DNA of 34,714 nt from assembly GCA_030017555.1 (NCBI GenBank), contig JASEIC010000008.1, positions 1-34,714 on the forward strand, read 5' to 3'. Positions 25,094 to 34,011 of the stretch are shown piece by piece. How positions within the stretch are numbered: position 1 is the stretch's first letter; every line of letters begins with the position of its first letter. The DNA is from Patescibacteria group bacterium (GTDB lineage Bacteria; Patescibacteriota; Minisyncoccia; UBA6257; GWB1-50-10). The translations under genes and the position numbers were made by a program. Under the pieces are notes generated by a model. That model was not told the origin of the DNA, ran no database searches, and saw only the letters and a program-made list of their open reading frames with translations.

Positions 25094-27073
25094 TTAAATT
25101 GATTGTTCTATCCTTTTAGACATAGTTTGAGGATTTATCTGCATTGATTGGTCTTGAGGCATTGCTTCTGTGGTTTGAATAGGCATATTACCTTGCATAG
25201 CCATAGCATCTTTCTTGGCTCGCCTTGCTTCATTTTCCATAGCGATTTGAGTATGCTGTTCCAGATAAGCCATAAATTTACCTTCATTTTTCCTTATCTT
25301 GGCATCGTTCTTGTGTGTTTTAACAAAATCCAATATCTTCTGCAGAAAATAAGCAGTCGCATTATAGTTAATATCGGGCATTTTACCCAACATTAGATTT
25401 TGTATAGCCTCTGATGTTTCGGCAATGGTTCTCTTATCGGCTTGGCTATTCGGATCAAGCAATAAAGCTATCTCCGCCTCGCTATAACCGCCGACATCCC
25501 GTAAAGTATATTCATCGGCTATCTTGGTATTAACTCCGGGATTTGCCGGAGGAGTATTTCTTACCATTTGCAGGGCATTTAATTTGTTTTGCTTGCTTAG
25601 TTCGTTCATTTTATTCTCTTTAGCTTGTGAAGTTACCGAAATTTCAAATCCTTTCTTAGTATTTAAATCAATTCTTTTTAAAGTATCCCATTCATAACCT
25701 TCTTCGCCTAAAATCTTTATAGATAACGGTTCTCTTAGATAATCTTTCAAAGCTCCAAAATATCGCATGCCTAATTCTTGTCCGGCTTCTATAATAGGCT
25801 GGGAAGTAAATGATAATCTCTTGGAAATCTGACTTAGTTCCGCATAAGCCACGCCAACCCTCTTGCTCGCTGGTTGCGCGACTCCTTGTTGTATATCGGT
25901 TACTCCAAAACTCTTACCGGCAAGATTCTCAAGCCACGAGACAGTATCTAAAGTCCCTGATATTTCCGGTGTTTCAAAGGCATAAATACCTTCGCTTATT
26001 CTTCGGGTCCCGCCTTTCGTATCGGTTTCCACAAGCCTATCCCTGCCCATTTGAGCTTCATCTAATTGAGCCACATTTGGAAACATATCTTTATCATAAG
26101 CTCTCGCGTTAGAATTGCGCCGTTTCTTATTCTCTAAATCTTCATTAAATAAATCCATCGACGCTATTGCAATCGGATATAAATCATCGGCAAATCCTTT
26201 AGTAGCAAAATTCTTTTTATCGGGATGCGACGCAAATGAAACCCAAGGATAATAACCCGATGAATGAATATCGGTAAGTTTTTCAAATCTTACCCATTCG
26301 GAAACAAAAGCATCGAATAATAAATACCATCTCTCGCCTTTATAAGTTAAACACCATTCAATCAAGTGAAACATCTCTTCCCCGACATAGTTATTGGATT
26401 CCGAGGATAAATCTAACGAAGCAAATCTATTGGCATAGCCGCAATTATCCCAATGAGATGATCGCCTATATGTATTCCCGCCCGCAAAATCTAATAATCT
26501 TTTAACCTGTCTTGCGTCATAAATACCGCCCGCTTCGTTTTGCAATTCCTTTTTAGATTTCCATATATTGGATTGACCGCAAAATAAATGGCTTTCCAGA
26601 TTTCTTCCGCCTTTTGGTTCAAAATAAAAATCTTCAAAAGTCAAGTCTTCCAAATTAGTTTCAAAACCGTCTTCATTTGAAGCGGTAAGTTTCAAAATAC
26701 CCCTGCCGGTCATTATACACTCCTGCCTTGCGCCTCTTAATTTCTCATTCCATTTAGCGCCTGGACGCATCGATATTATTTCCTTCTTTAGAGCGGCATT
26801 GGCTTTAATGGCCGCTTTCCAATCTGCCGGGTCTTGTTCTTCGTATTTAAGAATTATTTGATCGTCTAAATCGGCTTGTAATGTATCTATCATACCGGCA
26901 AAAATAGGAATAGGCACATTATATCTAATCCTTAACTGTCTTTGCGTCTTTCCGTTATATAAATCGCGAAAGCGGCGAATTTGATTGATTCTCGGAAGTT
27001 TAAATTGATAACCTGTAGTTAACTGGCGTAAAGCAATGGCAGTAAGCTCCTGCGCCAGAGTATTCTCCTTCAT
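25094..27073 (-). CDS. portal protein
   Basis: 659 aa, between terminase and capsid genes; RRFRDLYNGKTQRQLRIRYNVPIPIFAGMIDTLQADLDDQ..., FGVTDIQQGVAQPASKRVGVAYAELSQISKRLSFTSQPIIEAGQELG. Confidence 0.8.
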   Translation of the reverse strand: MKENTLAQELTAIALRQLTTGYQFKLPRINQIRRFRDLYNGKTQRQLRIRYNVPIPIFAGMIDTLQADLDDQIILKYEEQDPADWKAAIKANAALKKEIISMRPGAKWNEKLRGARQECIMTGRGILKLTASNEDGFETNLEDLTFEDFYFEPKGGRNLESHLFCGQSNIWKSKKELQNEAGGIYDARQVKRLLDFAGGNTYRRSSHWDNCGYANRFASLDLSSESNNYVGEEMFHLIEWCLTYKGERWYLLFDAFVSEWVRFEKLTDIHSSGYYPWVSFASHPDKKNFATKGFADDLYPIAIASMDLFNEDLENKKRRNSNARAYDKDMFPNVAQLDEAQMGRDRLVETDTKGGTRRISEGIYAFETPEISGTLDTVSWLENLAGKSFGVTDIQQGVAQPASKRVGVAYAELSQISKRLSFTSQPIIEAGQELGMRYFGALKDYLREPLSIKILGEEGYEWDTLKRIDLNTKKGFEISVTSQAKENKMNELSKQNKLNALQMVRNTPPANPGVNTKIADEYTLRDVGGYSEAEIALLLDPNSQADKRTIAETSEAIQNLMLGKMPDINYNATAYFLQKILDFVKTHKNDAKIRKNEGKFMAYLEQHTQIAMENEARRAKKDAMAMQGNMPIQTTEAMPQDQSMQINPQTMSKRIEQSI

Positions 27074-27095
27074 ATGCGTAATTATACAATATTCC

Positions 27096-27449
27096 TTATT
27101 TCTTGCTATTATTCTTTGCCATTTCTTGGGTTCTATAATTAAAATTATAACAAGCTACGCATATAGAACCGTACCTTTTTCCTTGTTTATCTTTTTGTCT
27201 ATTCGCCATTGGTTCCGGCACATGACAAATATCGCAATGCCACGCTTTATTATATTCTTTATAAGAATCTGAATATTTTGTCCCGCAGTTCGGACAAATA
27301 GAGAATATTAATCTCCAATGCATCATCGGCTTATTAGACCCGCTTCTAATAAAATAACCTCTATTACAAGATTGGCAAATTACTGAAATAAGATGTTTAT
27401 TCGTATTCATTCCTTTCGTATTCCTTCTGAGTTTGAGGTAATACTCCAA
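27096..27449 (-). CDS. zinc-ribbon protein
   Basis: CQSCNRGYF...CPNCGTKY...CDICHVP...CVAC, four CxxC knuckles. Confidence 0.65.
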   Translation of the reverse strand: MEYYLKLRRNTKGMNTNKHLISVICQSCNRGYFIRSGSNKPMMHWRLIFSICPNCGTKYSDSYKEYNKAWHCDICHVPEPMANRQKDKQGKRYGSICVACYNFNYRTQEMAKNNSKK

Positions 27450-29106
27450 AATTAGGCGTTAGTCTTGCTTTTAAATTTTCTCCTTCAAATTCACTGGGAA
27501 TATAAGGTATTGGTTCATAAATATTAGATGGTCTTGCAACTTCCGCATAATTCCTCATAGCATAAGCTATTGCGCAAGAAATTATTAAATCAAAGTGCCG
27601 AGTGGTTTCAATACCGCTTAATTCTTCCAAATCCGCCTGATTATATTTCCTTGCTTCCTCTAATACTCTTCTGTCTAAAATCCTTAATCGCCCGTCTTCA
27701 ATAGCGCTCTTTAACTGGTAAATCATTTCAGGTTTTGTAGCCCCGTTAGTTTCCCAACCAAGCTTATCGGTCGGCTTATCCGCTATATCGGGCAATTTAC
27801 CGGCTTGTCTTTTCCTATAAATCTTATCGATTGGATAAATGGCTTTTAAAGAAGTGATTGTGGCGTAGCCGGTATTATTAAGTTCTGGGGCTATCAAACA
27901 TCCGCCGAATAACTCTCCTTGCCTTTTAAGTTCATATCCGAAAATATCGGGAGCCATTCTGTTATTCGCGTAAGTTCCCACTAATAAGTTCGGGGTTTGT
28001 GAAAAGTCTATTAAAGCGCTTGCATTGGCATCCCGCCCGACACCGGCGGAAGTATCGGCTCCAAGAGCATAACGATGCTTTGGATTAAACTCGTCCCATA
28101 ATAGAAATCCCGCTTTATCCTCTTTTGGAATATCGCAGAATTTAATCAATTCATCTATCTTACGCCTGTCAAATATTAAAAATCCCGAGCTTGCCGAATC
28201 GTTCATCATTTCAACCTCGAATATCCTTTTATTGTTTACATTCAACTCTCTTTTCTTGGTTTCTAGTGAAACATAAGGCAATCTATCCTTTAAATCTTTA
28301 TTCTTATCGAACGCCTCTTCGTCGGTCAAAACATACTTGTCTCCCCATACGGGCTTATTATCAACGATCACCGGCAAGAATCTTACCCGCCCGTTAGCCG
28401 CCTTCGTCATATCCATTATAAAATTTATTACTCCATCCTCTCTAATGTAGTTGCCTAATGATAAAATCGAAGCGTCTGAAGATAATCCAGCCATTAGTTC
28501 TGAAATATGGCTTATTATTTTTTCGGTAATCTTATTGCTAATAATCGTTTTAAAATTCTCGGTATCGTCCAATATAATCATGTCGGGCCTTTGGCTTTTA
28601 TAAATCCAGCCCCGCGGGCTTTCCTGCGTGGAAAAAGCTCTATTCATTACTTTATTATTAGTAATGAATTGGCTTACTCTTTTAATCTTCTTTTCCTCCT
28701 CGCTTCGTTGTTCGATATAAAGATGCCCAAAATCAGCTATTAAACGCTGATTAGTTTGTAATTCCACAATAATATCAAATAACGCCATTTCAGCGTTTGT
28801 TTTTTCATAAGAGTCCCAGCCAATATATCGTTTCTTTCTATAACAAATATTCCAAAGTATTGATAATTTGGCAAAAGTGGATTTAGCGCTTTCCCTAAAA
28901 GCGATCCAAGCGGCTTTAGTAATCTTACCCATACTTAAATCCTCTACATCGTTAATGAAATCATAATGGAAAGGAGCCAAACTATAAGTAAAATAGTCGA
29001 TAAAATAATAAACGCAGAATAATAGAAAGTTTTTAGAACATAAATAAACTCGTTCATTACGAGTTCCATTTATTAACTTATCCTTAAGCTCCCGGCTTAT
29101 TTTCAT
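27397..29106 (-). CDS. terminase large subunit
   Basis: AAWIAFRESAKSTFAKLSILW (Walker A-like), RPDMIILDDTEN (Walker B), HRYALGADTSAGVGRDANASALIDF (nuclease). Confidence 0.85.
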   Translation of the reverse strand: MKISRELKDKLINGTRNERVYLCSKNFLLFCVYYFIDYFTYSLAPFHYDFINDVEDLSMGKITKAAWIAFRESAKSTFAKLSILWNICYRKKRYIGWDSYEKTNAEMALFDIIVELQTNQRLIADFGHLYIEQRSEEEKKIKRVSQFITNNKVMNRAFSTQESPRGWIYKSQRPDMIILDDTENFKTIISNKITEKIISHISELMAGLSSDASILSLGNYIREDGVINFIMDMTKAANGRVRFLPVIVDNKPVWGDKYVLTDEEAFDKNKDLKDRLPYVSLETKKRELNVNNKRIFEVEMMNDSASSGFLIFDRRKIDELIKFCDIPKEDKAGFLLWDEFNPKHRYALGADTSAGVGRDANASALIDFSQTPNLLVGTYANNRMAPDIFGYELKRQGELFGGCLIAPELNNTGYATITSLKAIYPIDKIYRKRQAGKLPDIADKPTDKLGWETNGATKPEMIYQLKSAIEDGRLRILDRRVLEEARKYNQADLEELSGIETTRHFDLIISCAIAYAMRNYAEVARPSNIYEPIPYIPSEFEGENLKARLTPNFGVLPQTQKEYERNEYE

Positions 29107-29491
29107 TCTCAGCTTCTTTGGTTTCTAATAATTTATCTAATTTTGCTTTTTCTTCGGATGTTATATTTATTGAAATTACCTGACGTTTTTCAGGAGAATA
29201 ACCGCCTAACCTTTTATAGATTTGGTCTGATGCTTTTAATTTATTCTCGTCTTTGCCCGTTCGTAAGATTTTGCCTACAACCATATCAGCCGCTTCTATG
29301 CTAAATCCCAATTCCTTTAAAGCTAATTGAAATCCCTCGCTTCTAAACACCATCTGGGGATTCTTCGTTATCGATTCCTTATATCCGACCTCTTCCAATA
29401 TTTCCCCTCCTTCCATATACAAATTTTGCTCGAAAACATCCCTTAATTTACGGGCGGCTTTTCTTTGTTTAATTGAGGGGCTTCTATTCAT
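29084..29491 (-). CDS. terminase small subunit-like
   Basis: Helical DNA-binding-like protein overlapping the terminase large gene (KQRKAARKLRDVFEQNLYMEGGEILEEVGYKESITKNPQMVFRSEGFQLALKELG). Confidence 0.65.
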   Translation of the reverse strand: MNRSPSIKQRKAARKLRDVFEQNLYMEGGEILEEVGYKESITKNPQMVFRSEGFQLALKELGFSIEAADMVVGKILRTGKDENKLKASDQIYKRLGGYSPEKRQVISINITSEEKAKLDKLLETKEAENENKPGA

Positions 29492-29889
29492 TTATCTCTA
29501 GCTTCTTCTAATTCTTCGATGATTTGTTCAAGATAATAAATGCTTCCTTCTAATCCTGTTTTTTCAGCGACAATTTGTGATAATTCTTGTTGAACCGCCG
29601 CATTGTTTCCTTTTAAGTTTTGAGCGGTAAAAAACCTGTATTTTGGTTCTATGCTTAATCTTTTAATTTCGTGTTCAATTACCGCCTTTTTTAAAGCGCC
29701 GATTATTACCTTATTCCTTTCTTTCTCTTCGCTAAATTCGTCATCATAGAAAAATGCTATCTTTCCGGCCGTGCCAAAATGCACTTTATCTGCGACATTC
29801 CCGCTGTTTTCCTTTAAGAAAGCGTTAATTTCCTTTTCCTTATTTATATCGAAAATCTTGTATTTCATATTATCCTTTACAATCCTCAC
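29488..29889 (-). CDS. hypothetical protein
   Basis: 133-aa co-oriented ORF with 4-nt ATGA overlap. Confidence 0.55.
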   Translation of the reverse strand: MRIVKDNMKYKIFDINKEKEINAFLKENSGNVADKVHFGTAGKIAFFYDDEFSEEKERNKVIIGALKKAVIEHEIKRLSIEPKYRFFTAQNLKGNNAAVQQELSQIVAEKTGLEGSIYYLEQIIEELEEARDK

Positions 29890-30052
29890 AATTTACTTCA
29901 GGAAATTCTATAACTGCCGGTTGGTTTTGTTCTTCTTTCGGCACGATTTCTGTCTGCCAATCGGGTATTTCGGGAGTTTCTGATAAAAGATAAAAATAAA
30001 TGCCGATTACAAAAAGTATTATTAAAACCAAAACTATTATTATTGCTTTCAT
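29870..30052 (-). CDS. small membrane protein
   Basis: N-terminal TM, C-terminal CxxC (NCEDCKG). Confidence 0.5.
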   Translation of the reverse strand: MKAIIIVLVLIILFVIGIYFYLLSETPEIPDWQTEIVPKEEQNQPAVIEFPEVNCEDCKG

Positions 30053-30069
30053 ATATTAATTATAGCTGA

Positions 30070-30297
30070 TTATTTTACTTTTTTCAACTCTTCCGGCTTT
30101 TGAACAGCCTGATTAATATAATTTACTACATTATTCAGGTTTTGAGTGTTTTGATTTATCTGTATTACCAGGTTATCAATTTTGTTATCCAGTCCGCTGA
30201 TATAGTTCACCCCGAAATAGATCCCTCCTGCTATTAACAAAGCGGCTATTAAACTAAATATCAATTTTCCGTCAAATAAATTCTTAAATTTTTCCAT
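30070..30297 (-). CDS. small membrane protein with coiled coil
   Basis: TM segment then LDNKIDNLVIQINQNTQNLNNVVNYINQ. Confidence 0.55.
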   Translation of the reverse strand: MEKFKNLFDGKLIFSLIAALLIAGGIYFGVNYISGLDNKIDNLVIQINQNTQNLNNVVNYINQAVQKPEELKKVK

Positions 30298-30310
30298 ATT
30301 TACTGCTTAT

Positions 30311-30616
30311 TTACTGCTGATGTTTACCTTCTACCCCCCTTTTTTCTCTATCCACAGTTCGTACATTCAACCACATCAGCGCTTCCTGCATCTTGGTAAT
30401 TGCGATAGAGTTCTCGCGGCAAGCAAATCGGCTGTTCAGGTCTTGCAGACGCTCGATGGAAACACAAAGCATCTCCTCAAGCGTTGTGCCATTATCAAAC
30501 GACCCGTCTTCATGCAACTCGTAGAAAACTACGGGCTGAAAACGAAGAGTGCCGTCTGGCTCCGAATCCCTTTTGAAGTTCAATAGAGCGTATTCGTTTG
30601 ATTTCTTAATTGTCAT
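30311..30616 (-). CDS. Acb2/Tad1 hairpin-domain-like protein (candidate cyclic-nucleotide sponge)
   Basis: C-terminus SIERLQDLNSRFACRENSIAITKMQEALMWLNVRTVDREKRGVEGKHQQ resembles the conserved CRENxxAITKxxEALxWLxxRTxxRxxRGVEGxH pattern. ATG at 30616 has AAAGGA upstream; the ORF track starts at 30691. Confidence 0.65.
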   Translation of the reverse strand: MTIKKSNEYALLNFKRDSEPDGTLRFQPVVFYELHEDGSFDNGTTLEEMLCVSIERLQDLNSRFACRENSIAITKMQEALMWLNVRTVDREKRGVEGKHQQ

Positions 30617-30633
30617 ATTTATTTTCTGTCCTT

Positions 30634-30996
30634 TTAAAAAAGGTTTGCCTCTAATAGTTTTGTCGGCCTGTTTAAAATTTTCTTTCTCCATATTTCTGCA
30701 TCTTCACGAACATTTGGATTATATGATTTACTAAATGACCTTAAATGTCCAAAAAGTAAATGACATTGATTTTTTCTACAAAGGGATATAAGGTTATTGT
30801 AATCTAATTCAAATTTTCTATCAACATCAAACTGCACTGGTAAAATATGGTGTGGCTCAACACTTTTTTTAGTCCCGCAGACGGCGCAATAAGGATATTC
30901 TTTTAGATATTCCTTCCTAACTCCATTCCATCGCCCGCTTCTCGCCCCTAATGGATAGCCTCTAAATATATCTTTAAAAAATTGGATTATATTCAT
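30634..30996 (-). CDS. HNH endonuclease
   Basis: YCAVCGTKKSVEPHHILPVQFDVDRKFELDYNNLISLCRKNQCHLLFGH. Confidence 0.87.
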   Translation of the reverse strand: MNIIQFFKDIFRGYPLGARSGRWNGVRKEYLKEYPYCAVCGTKKSVEPHHILPVQFDVDRKFELDYNNLISLCRKNQCHLLFGHLRSFSKSYNPNVREDAEIWRKKILNRPTKLLEANLF

Positions 30997-30998
30997 AA

Positions 30999-31100
30999 TT
31001 ACAAATCTTCATAAATGAGCCAAAATATCATAAAGATATACGGAAATAGGACTATCCCTGTTAAAATTGCCCAAAACATGCCTTTAATTGTTTCTTTCAT
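30999..31100 (-). CDS. 33-aa membrane protein (below ORF-track cutoff)
   Basis: MKETIKGMFWAILTGIVLFPYIFMIFWLIYEDL*. Confidence 0.5.
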   Translation of the reverse strand: MKETIKGMFWAILTGIVLFPYIFMIFWLIYEDL

Positions 31101-31125
31101 TGCTCTTTACTAAACCGCCACCCAT

Positions 31126-31200
31126 TCATACTCTGTTATTACTGCGGCTTTTTCGGGTTGCCGCTCGCTTCACATGCGGATCATAGATTAATTGCGTCAT
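31126..31200 (-). CDS. 24-aa basic peptide, ATGA-coupled to the upstream gene
   Basis: MTQLIYDPHVKRAATRKSRSNNRV*; ATG overlaps the upstream TGA. Confidence 0.35.
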   Translation of the reverse strand: MTQLIYDPHVKRAATRKSRSNNRV

Positions 31201-31502
31201 TTTAATTTTTTGGCCCTTAAATCCAAACTAAACAATCTCGCTTCCTGCACATCTTTTAATCTTATTTCGCCTATATTCTGATAAGACATTACTGGCGCGC
31301 TTTCCAGTTCTTTTTCCCGAAAAATGAGTTTTAGTTCTACGGCTTTTTTATCATACATTGGCTTATCTTCGAGCGGGGCGGTATGTAGTTTAATCTCGGG
31401 CGGATAAATAACCCCAGACTTTTTAAGACCAAGCCAACTTTCGTGAGGGATATAAAGATAATATGTTTTAGTCATTTTCTTTTTTTTAGATACCTTGTGC
31501 AA
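31197..31502 (-). CDS. hypothetical protein
   Basis: 101-aa co-oriented ORF. Confidence 0.5.
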   Translation of the reverse strand: MHKVSKKKKMTKTYYLYIPHESWLGLKKSGVIYPPEIKLHTAPLEDKPMYDKKAVELKLIFREKELESAPVMSYQNIGEIRLKDVQEARLFSLDLRAKKLK

Positions 31503-31821
31503 CTCTCGACATCGCCTTACTAATCCTTACAAATTCCTCAATTCTCTTAATCTTTGCTTCTTGTTTTCTTAAATTAGTATATTCTTTAGCCGCCTCAATC
31601 TTTAAATTCACTTCCGAAACATTTTTGCTTTCTTTTCTAAACTCTAACTTCATTTCAGCAACCTTTTGTCTTAGATTAAAGTATTCATCTTGCTCATCTC
31701 CAAGCAATAAATTCAGTTTGGCGGCAGATTCAATCCAAAAATTTGCGTCAAACTGGGCTTGTTTGTTTTCTACTTTTTCTTTTAAGGTATTAAATATAAA
31801 ATCTGCTGTTATTTTATCCAT
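31486..31821 (-). CDS. hypothetical helical protein
   Basis: 111-aa charged helical ORF. Confidence 0.5.
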   Translation of the reverse strand: MDKITADFIFNTLKEKVENKQAQFDANFWIESAAKLNLLLGDEQDEYFNLRQKVAEMKLEFRKESKNVSEVNLKIEAAKEYTNLRKQEAKIKRIEEFVRISKAMSRVAQGI

Positions 31822-32215
31822 ATTTTTTAATTTCTTCCATTAAAGACTCCTTATCCCATTGAAAGTAATTTTTACTCATTTGTTTTAACGCTTCGTATTT
31901 TTCATCCCCCAAATATTTTTTAACCCATTCGCCTGCTTCTATCGGATTTTTATGCCAAAAGTAAATGTGATGCCAATGACAAAGTCCTATCATATTAAGC
32001 AGTTCAAACTGGATATTCTTATAAGTCCCTTCAGGATATATATGCGAAGCGCTTAAATATCCCCAACACTTTCTACCGTCTATTCCTTTCGCTTGACATC
32101 TCTTATCCCTTTTTCTTACAAATTCGTGGGATAATCTTTTTAATTCTTTTTTTAATTTGGGAATTTCTTCCTTACTCTCTTTTCTTAATTTGGTTCGTTT
32201 TAAAGATTTTTTCAT
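31814..32215 (-). CDS. HNH/NinG-like recombination nuclease
   Basis: FVRKRDKRCQAKGIDGRKCWGYLSASHIYPEGTYKNIQFELLNMIGLCHWHHIYFWHKNP. Confidence 0.65.
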   Translation of the reverse strand: MKKSLKRTKLRKESKEEIPKLKKELKRLSHEFVRKRDKRCQAKGIDGRKCWGYLSASHIYPEGTYKNIQFELLNMIGLCHWHHIYFWHKNPIEAGEWVKKYLGDEKYEALKQMSKNYFQWDKESLMEEIKKYG

Positions 32216-32378
32216 AATTCCTCCAAGTCCTATTAAAGGGCGAACATTCGGCTTTCACCTCCCGATACCACGCTGTTTTAGTTTTTTGTTTGGACTTTTC
32301 ATATTGTTCAAATTCCAAAATTGATAAAGGCTTACCATATAATTTCTCGGCTTCTTTTGCTTCTTTTTCTGTAAGCAT
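32172..32378 (-). CDS. hypothetical protein
   Basis: 68-aa ORF overlapping neighbours. Confidence 0.4.
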   Translation of the reverse strand: MLTEKEAKEAEKLYGKPLSILEFEQYEKSKQKTKTAWYREVKAECSPFNRTWRNYEKIFKTNQIKKRE

Positions 32379-32665
32379 TACATCATAGATAATATTAGGC
32401 GCTCTTCGGCTTCGGCCCTTAATTCTTCTTCGGTCTTTGGCTTTAAGGGTAAGTATCTATATTCAACATAACCATCTTTTATCCTGCCCTCTATTAACCC
32501 CTTTCTCGCTAATTCTCTGGCTCTACGCATTCCTGAAGCCCCCAACCAACCAAATGAGGTCTGCGCGCTTTGTAATTTATATCCCCTAACCCACGCCAAA
32601 TCCTTATCACCAACACTTTCGTAAATACTTTTTAGATATTTAATTATTATTCTTACATAGCTCAT
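32378..32665 (-). CDS. winged-helix-like DNA-binding protein
   Basis: SFGWLGASGMRRARELARKGLIEGRIKDGYVEYRYL. Confidence 0.5.
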   Translation of the reverse strand: MSYVRIIIKYLKSIYESVGDKDLAWVRGYKLQSAQTSFGWLGASGMRRARELARKGLIEGRIKDGYVEYRYLPLKPKTEEELRAEAEERLILSMM

Positions 32666-32673
32666 CAGCTCAT

Positions 32674-33027
32674 CTAAAAGTTTATATCTTCTATATCAGC
32701 TTCGGGGACTTCATCGCCCGCCTTATCAATGCCTTCCCAAACTTCAAAATTCTTGTAAATTCTTCCTGTCTTGTCCGACTTCTCTTGTCCTAAATAGATA
32801 ATCTTTACCATTTTGCCGATAGCAACTCTCGACATCTGGCTATCTATCACCGTAGAACCCCACACGCCGACCTTTTCATTGCCTGCTTCCAATACATACA
32901 TATTGGATTTGTTCTGCCCAATATTTTCATTCTTTTCAATATACCTTCCCTCAATATAATCGTTGGTTTTTTCTGCGTTCCAAGTTCTGTCGGTCTTTGC
33001 GCCTAATAAAACTTTTTTGTATTCCAT
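32674..33027 (-). CDS. OB-fold/ssDNA-binding-like protein
   Basis: GKMVKIIYLGQEKSDKTGRIYKNFEVWEG; adjacent to the recombination nuclease. Confidence 0.5.
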   Translation of the reverse strand: MEYKKVLLGAKTDRTWNAEKTNDYIEGRYIEKNENIGQNKSNMYVLEAGNEKVGVWGSTVIDSQMSRVAIGKMVKIIYLGQEKSDKTGRIYKNFEVWEGIDKAGDEVPEADIEDINF

Positions 33028-33028
33028 A

Positions 33029-33802
33029 TTAATTTATTCTTTGACCTTTACGATTTTCGACATAAATCGTCCACTTATAAACTTCTCTTAATTTTAAGAA
33101 TGTATCAACCTCGAATCCCAAATCAATATCCAATATCATTGCTTCAAACCCGCTGCCATCTTTAGGGATTCGAACGATAATCCTTTGCTCTGGCCTTTCT
33201 TCTCCTTCAAGGTTCTCATTTAAAAGAATGCAGTATGCCGCTGTCTGCAAACCATAGGCATCGCTCATTTGATTGCTTGTTTTAAAGTCAATTATGCTTA
33301 ACTTGCCATCTACTATCGCCACTGCATCAACCGTGCCTGCGAAAGTATGTATCACACTTGCCAATGGAATTTCTGAAGCCAACCATTCGATTTTATGCTC
33401 GGCTTCCCATTTTAAGAATGCCTGAACTGAACTATAAACTTTTTCATCTTGAGGCGAAGCGGGCGCAACAGTATTTTCTATCTTTGCCTTGATATAAGTT
33501 TCTATCCAATTGTGGGCTTCCTTGCCTATACTTGCTCCTTCTTTAGTCTTGATTGTATGGGCTTTCTTGGCTTCGGTTAAAATATCGTCCCACTCCTTTT
33601 TGGTGATACCTTGCACATCCTGAAGTTTCGGCAAAAGCGTTTCATACATTAGTTTAACAGTCCACCATTTAAGGAAAGGTTTATCAAGTATTCCTAAAAT
33701 TGTAGTAACGCCAGTCAATAATTTTCCGCCAAGTTCGTAAACGTGTCCATCTTCTGTAAATTTTAAGTCAAGGTTTCTTAATTTTAGTTTCATATTATTC
33801 AT
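33029..33802 (-). CDS. PD-(D/E)XK nuclease (RecB/Cas4-like exonuclease)
   Basis: TVDAVAIVDGKLSIIDFKTSNQMSDAYGLQTAAYCILL. GAGGAGG Shine-Dalgarno before the ATG at 33802; the ORF track starts at 33844. Confidence 0.82.
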   Translation of the reverse strand: MNNMKLKLRNLDLKFTEDGHVYELGGKLLTGVTTILGILDKPFLKWWTVKLMYETLLPKLQDVQGITKKEWDDILTEAKKAHTIKTKEGASIGKEAHNWIETYIKAKIENTVAPASPQDEKVYSSVQAFLKWEAEHKIEWLASEIPLASVIHTFAGTVDAVAIVDGKLSIIDFKTSNQMSDAYGLQTAAYCILLNENLEGEERPEQRIIVRIPKDGSGFEAMILDIDLGFEVDTFLKLREVYKWTIYVENRKGQRIN

Positions 33803-34007
33803 TTTTAATTTCCTCCTCGACAAAAGCTTCGTTAATGTTCTCAACTTTTATAATTCCCTTACATTCTGAATCTAAATTCTTCATAAATGATTCTCCGTCC
33901 TCGCCCAACTTCTCATATTCTTCCCAAGCCATTTCTTCGTTCTCGGCTTCTACTTTATAAAATAGTTCGTCAGTTCTGATAACTGCGAAAGTATATAATT
34001 TTTTCAT
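33795..34007 (-). CDS. hypothetical protein
   Basis: 70-aa acidic ORF. Confidence 0.5.
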   Translation of the reverse strand: MKKLYTFAVIRTDELFYKVEAENEEMAWEEYEKLGEDGESFMKNLDSECKGIIKVENINEAFVEEEIKNE

Positions 34008-34011
34008 ATTT

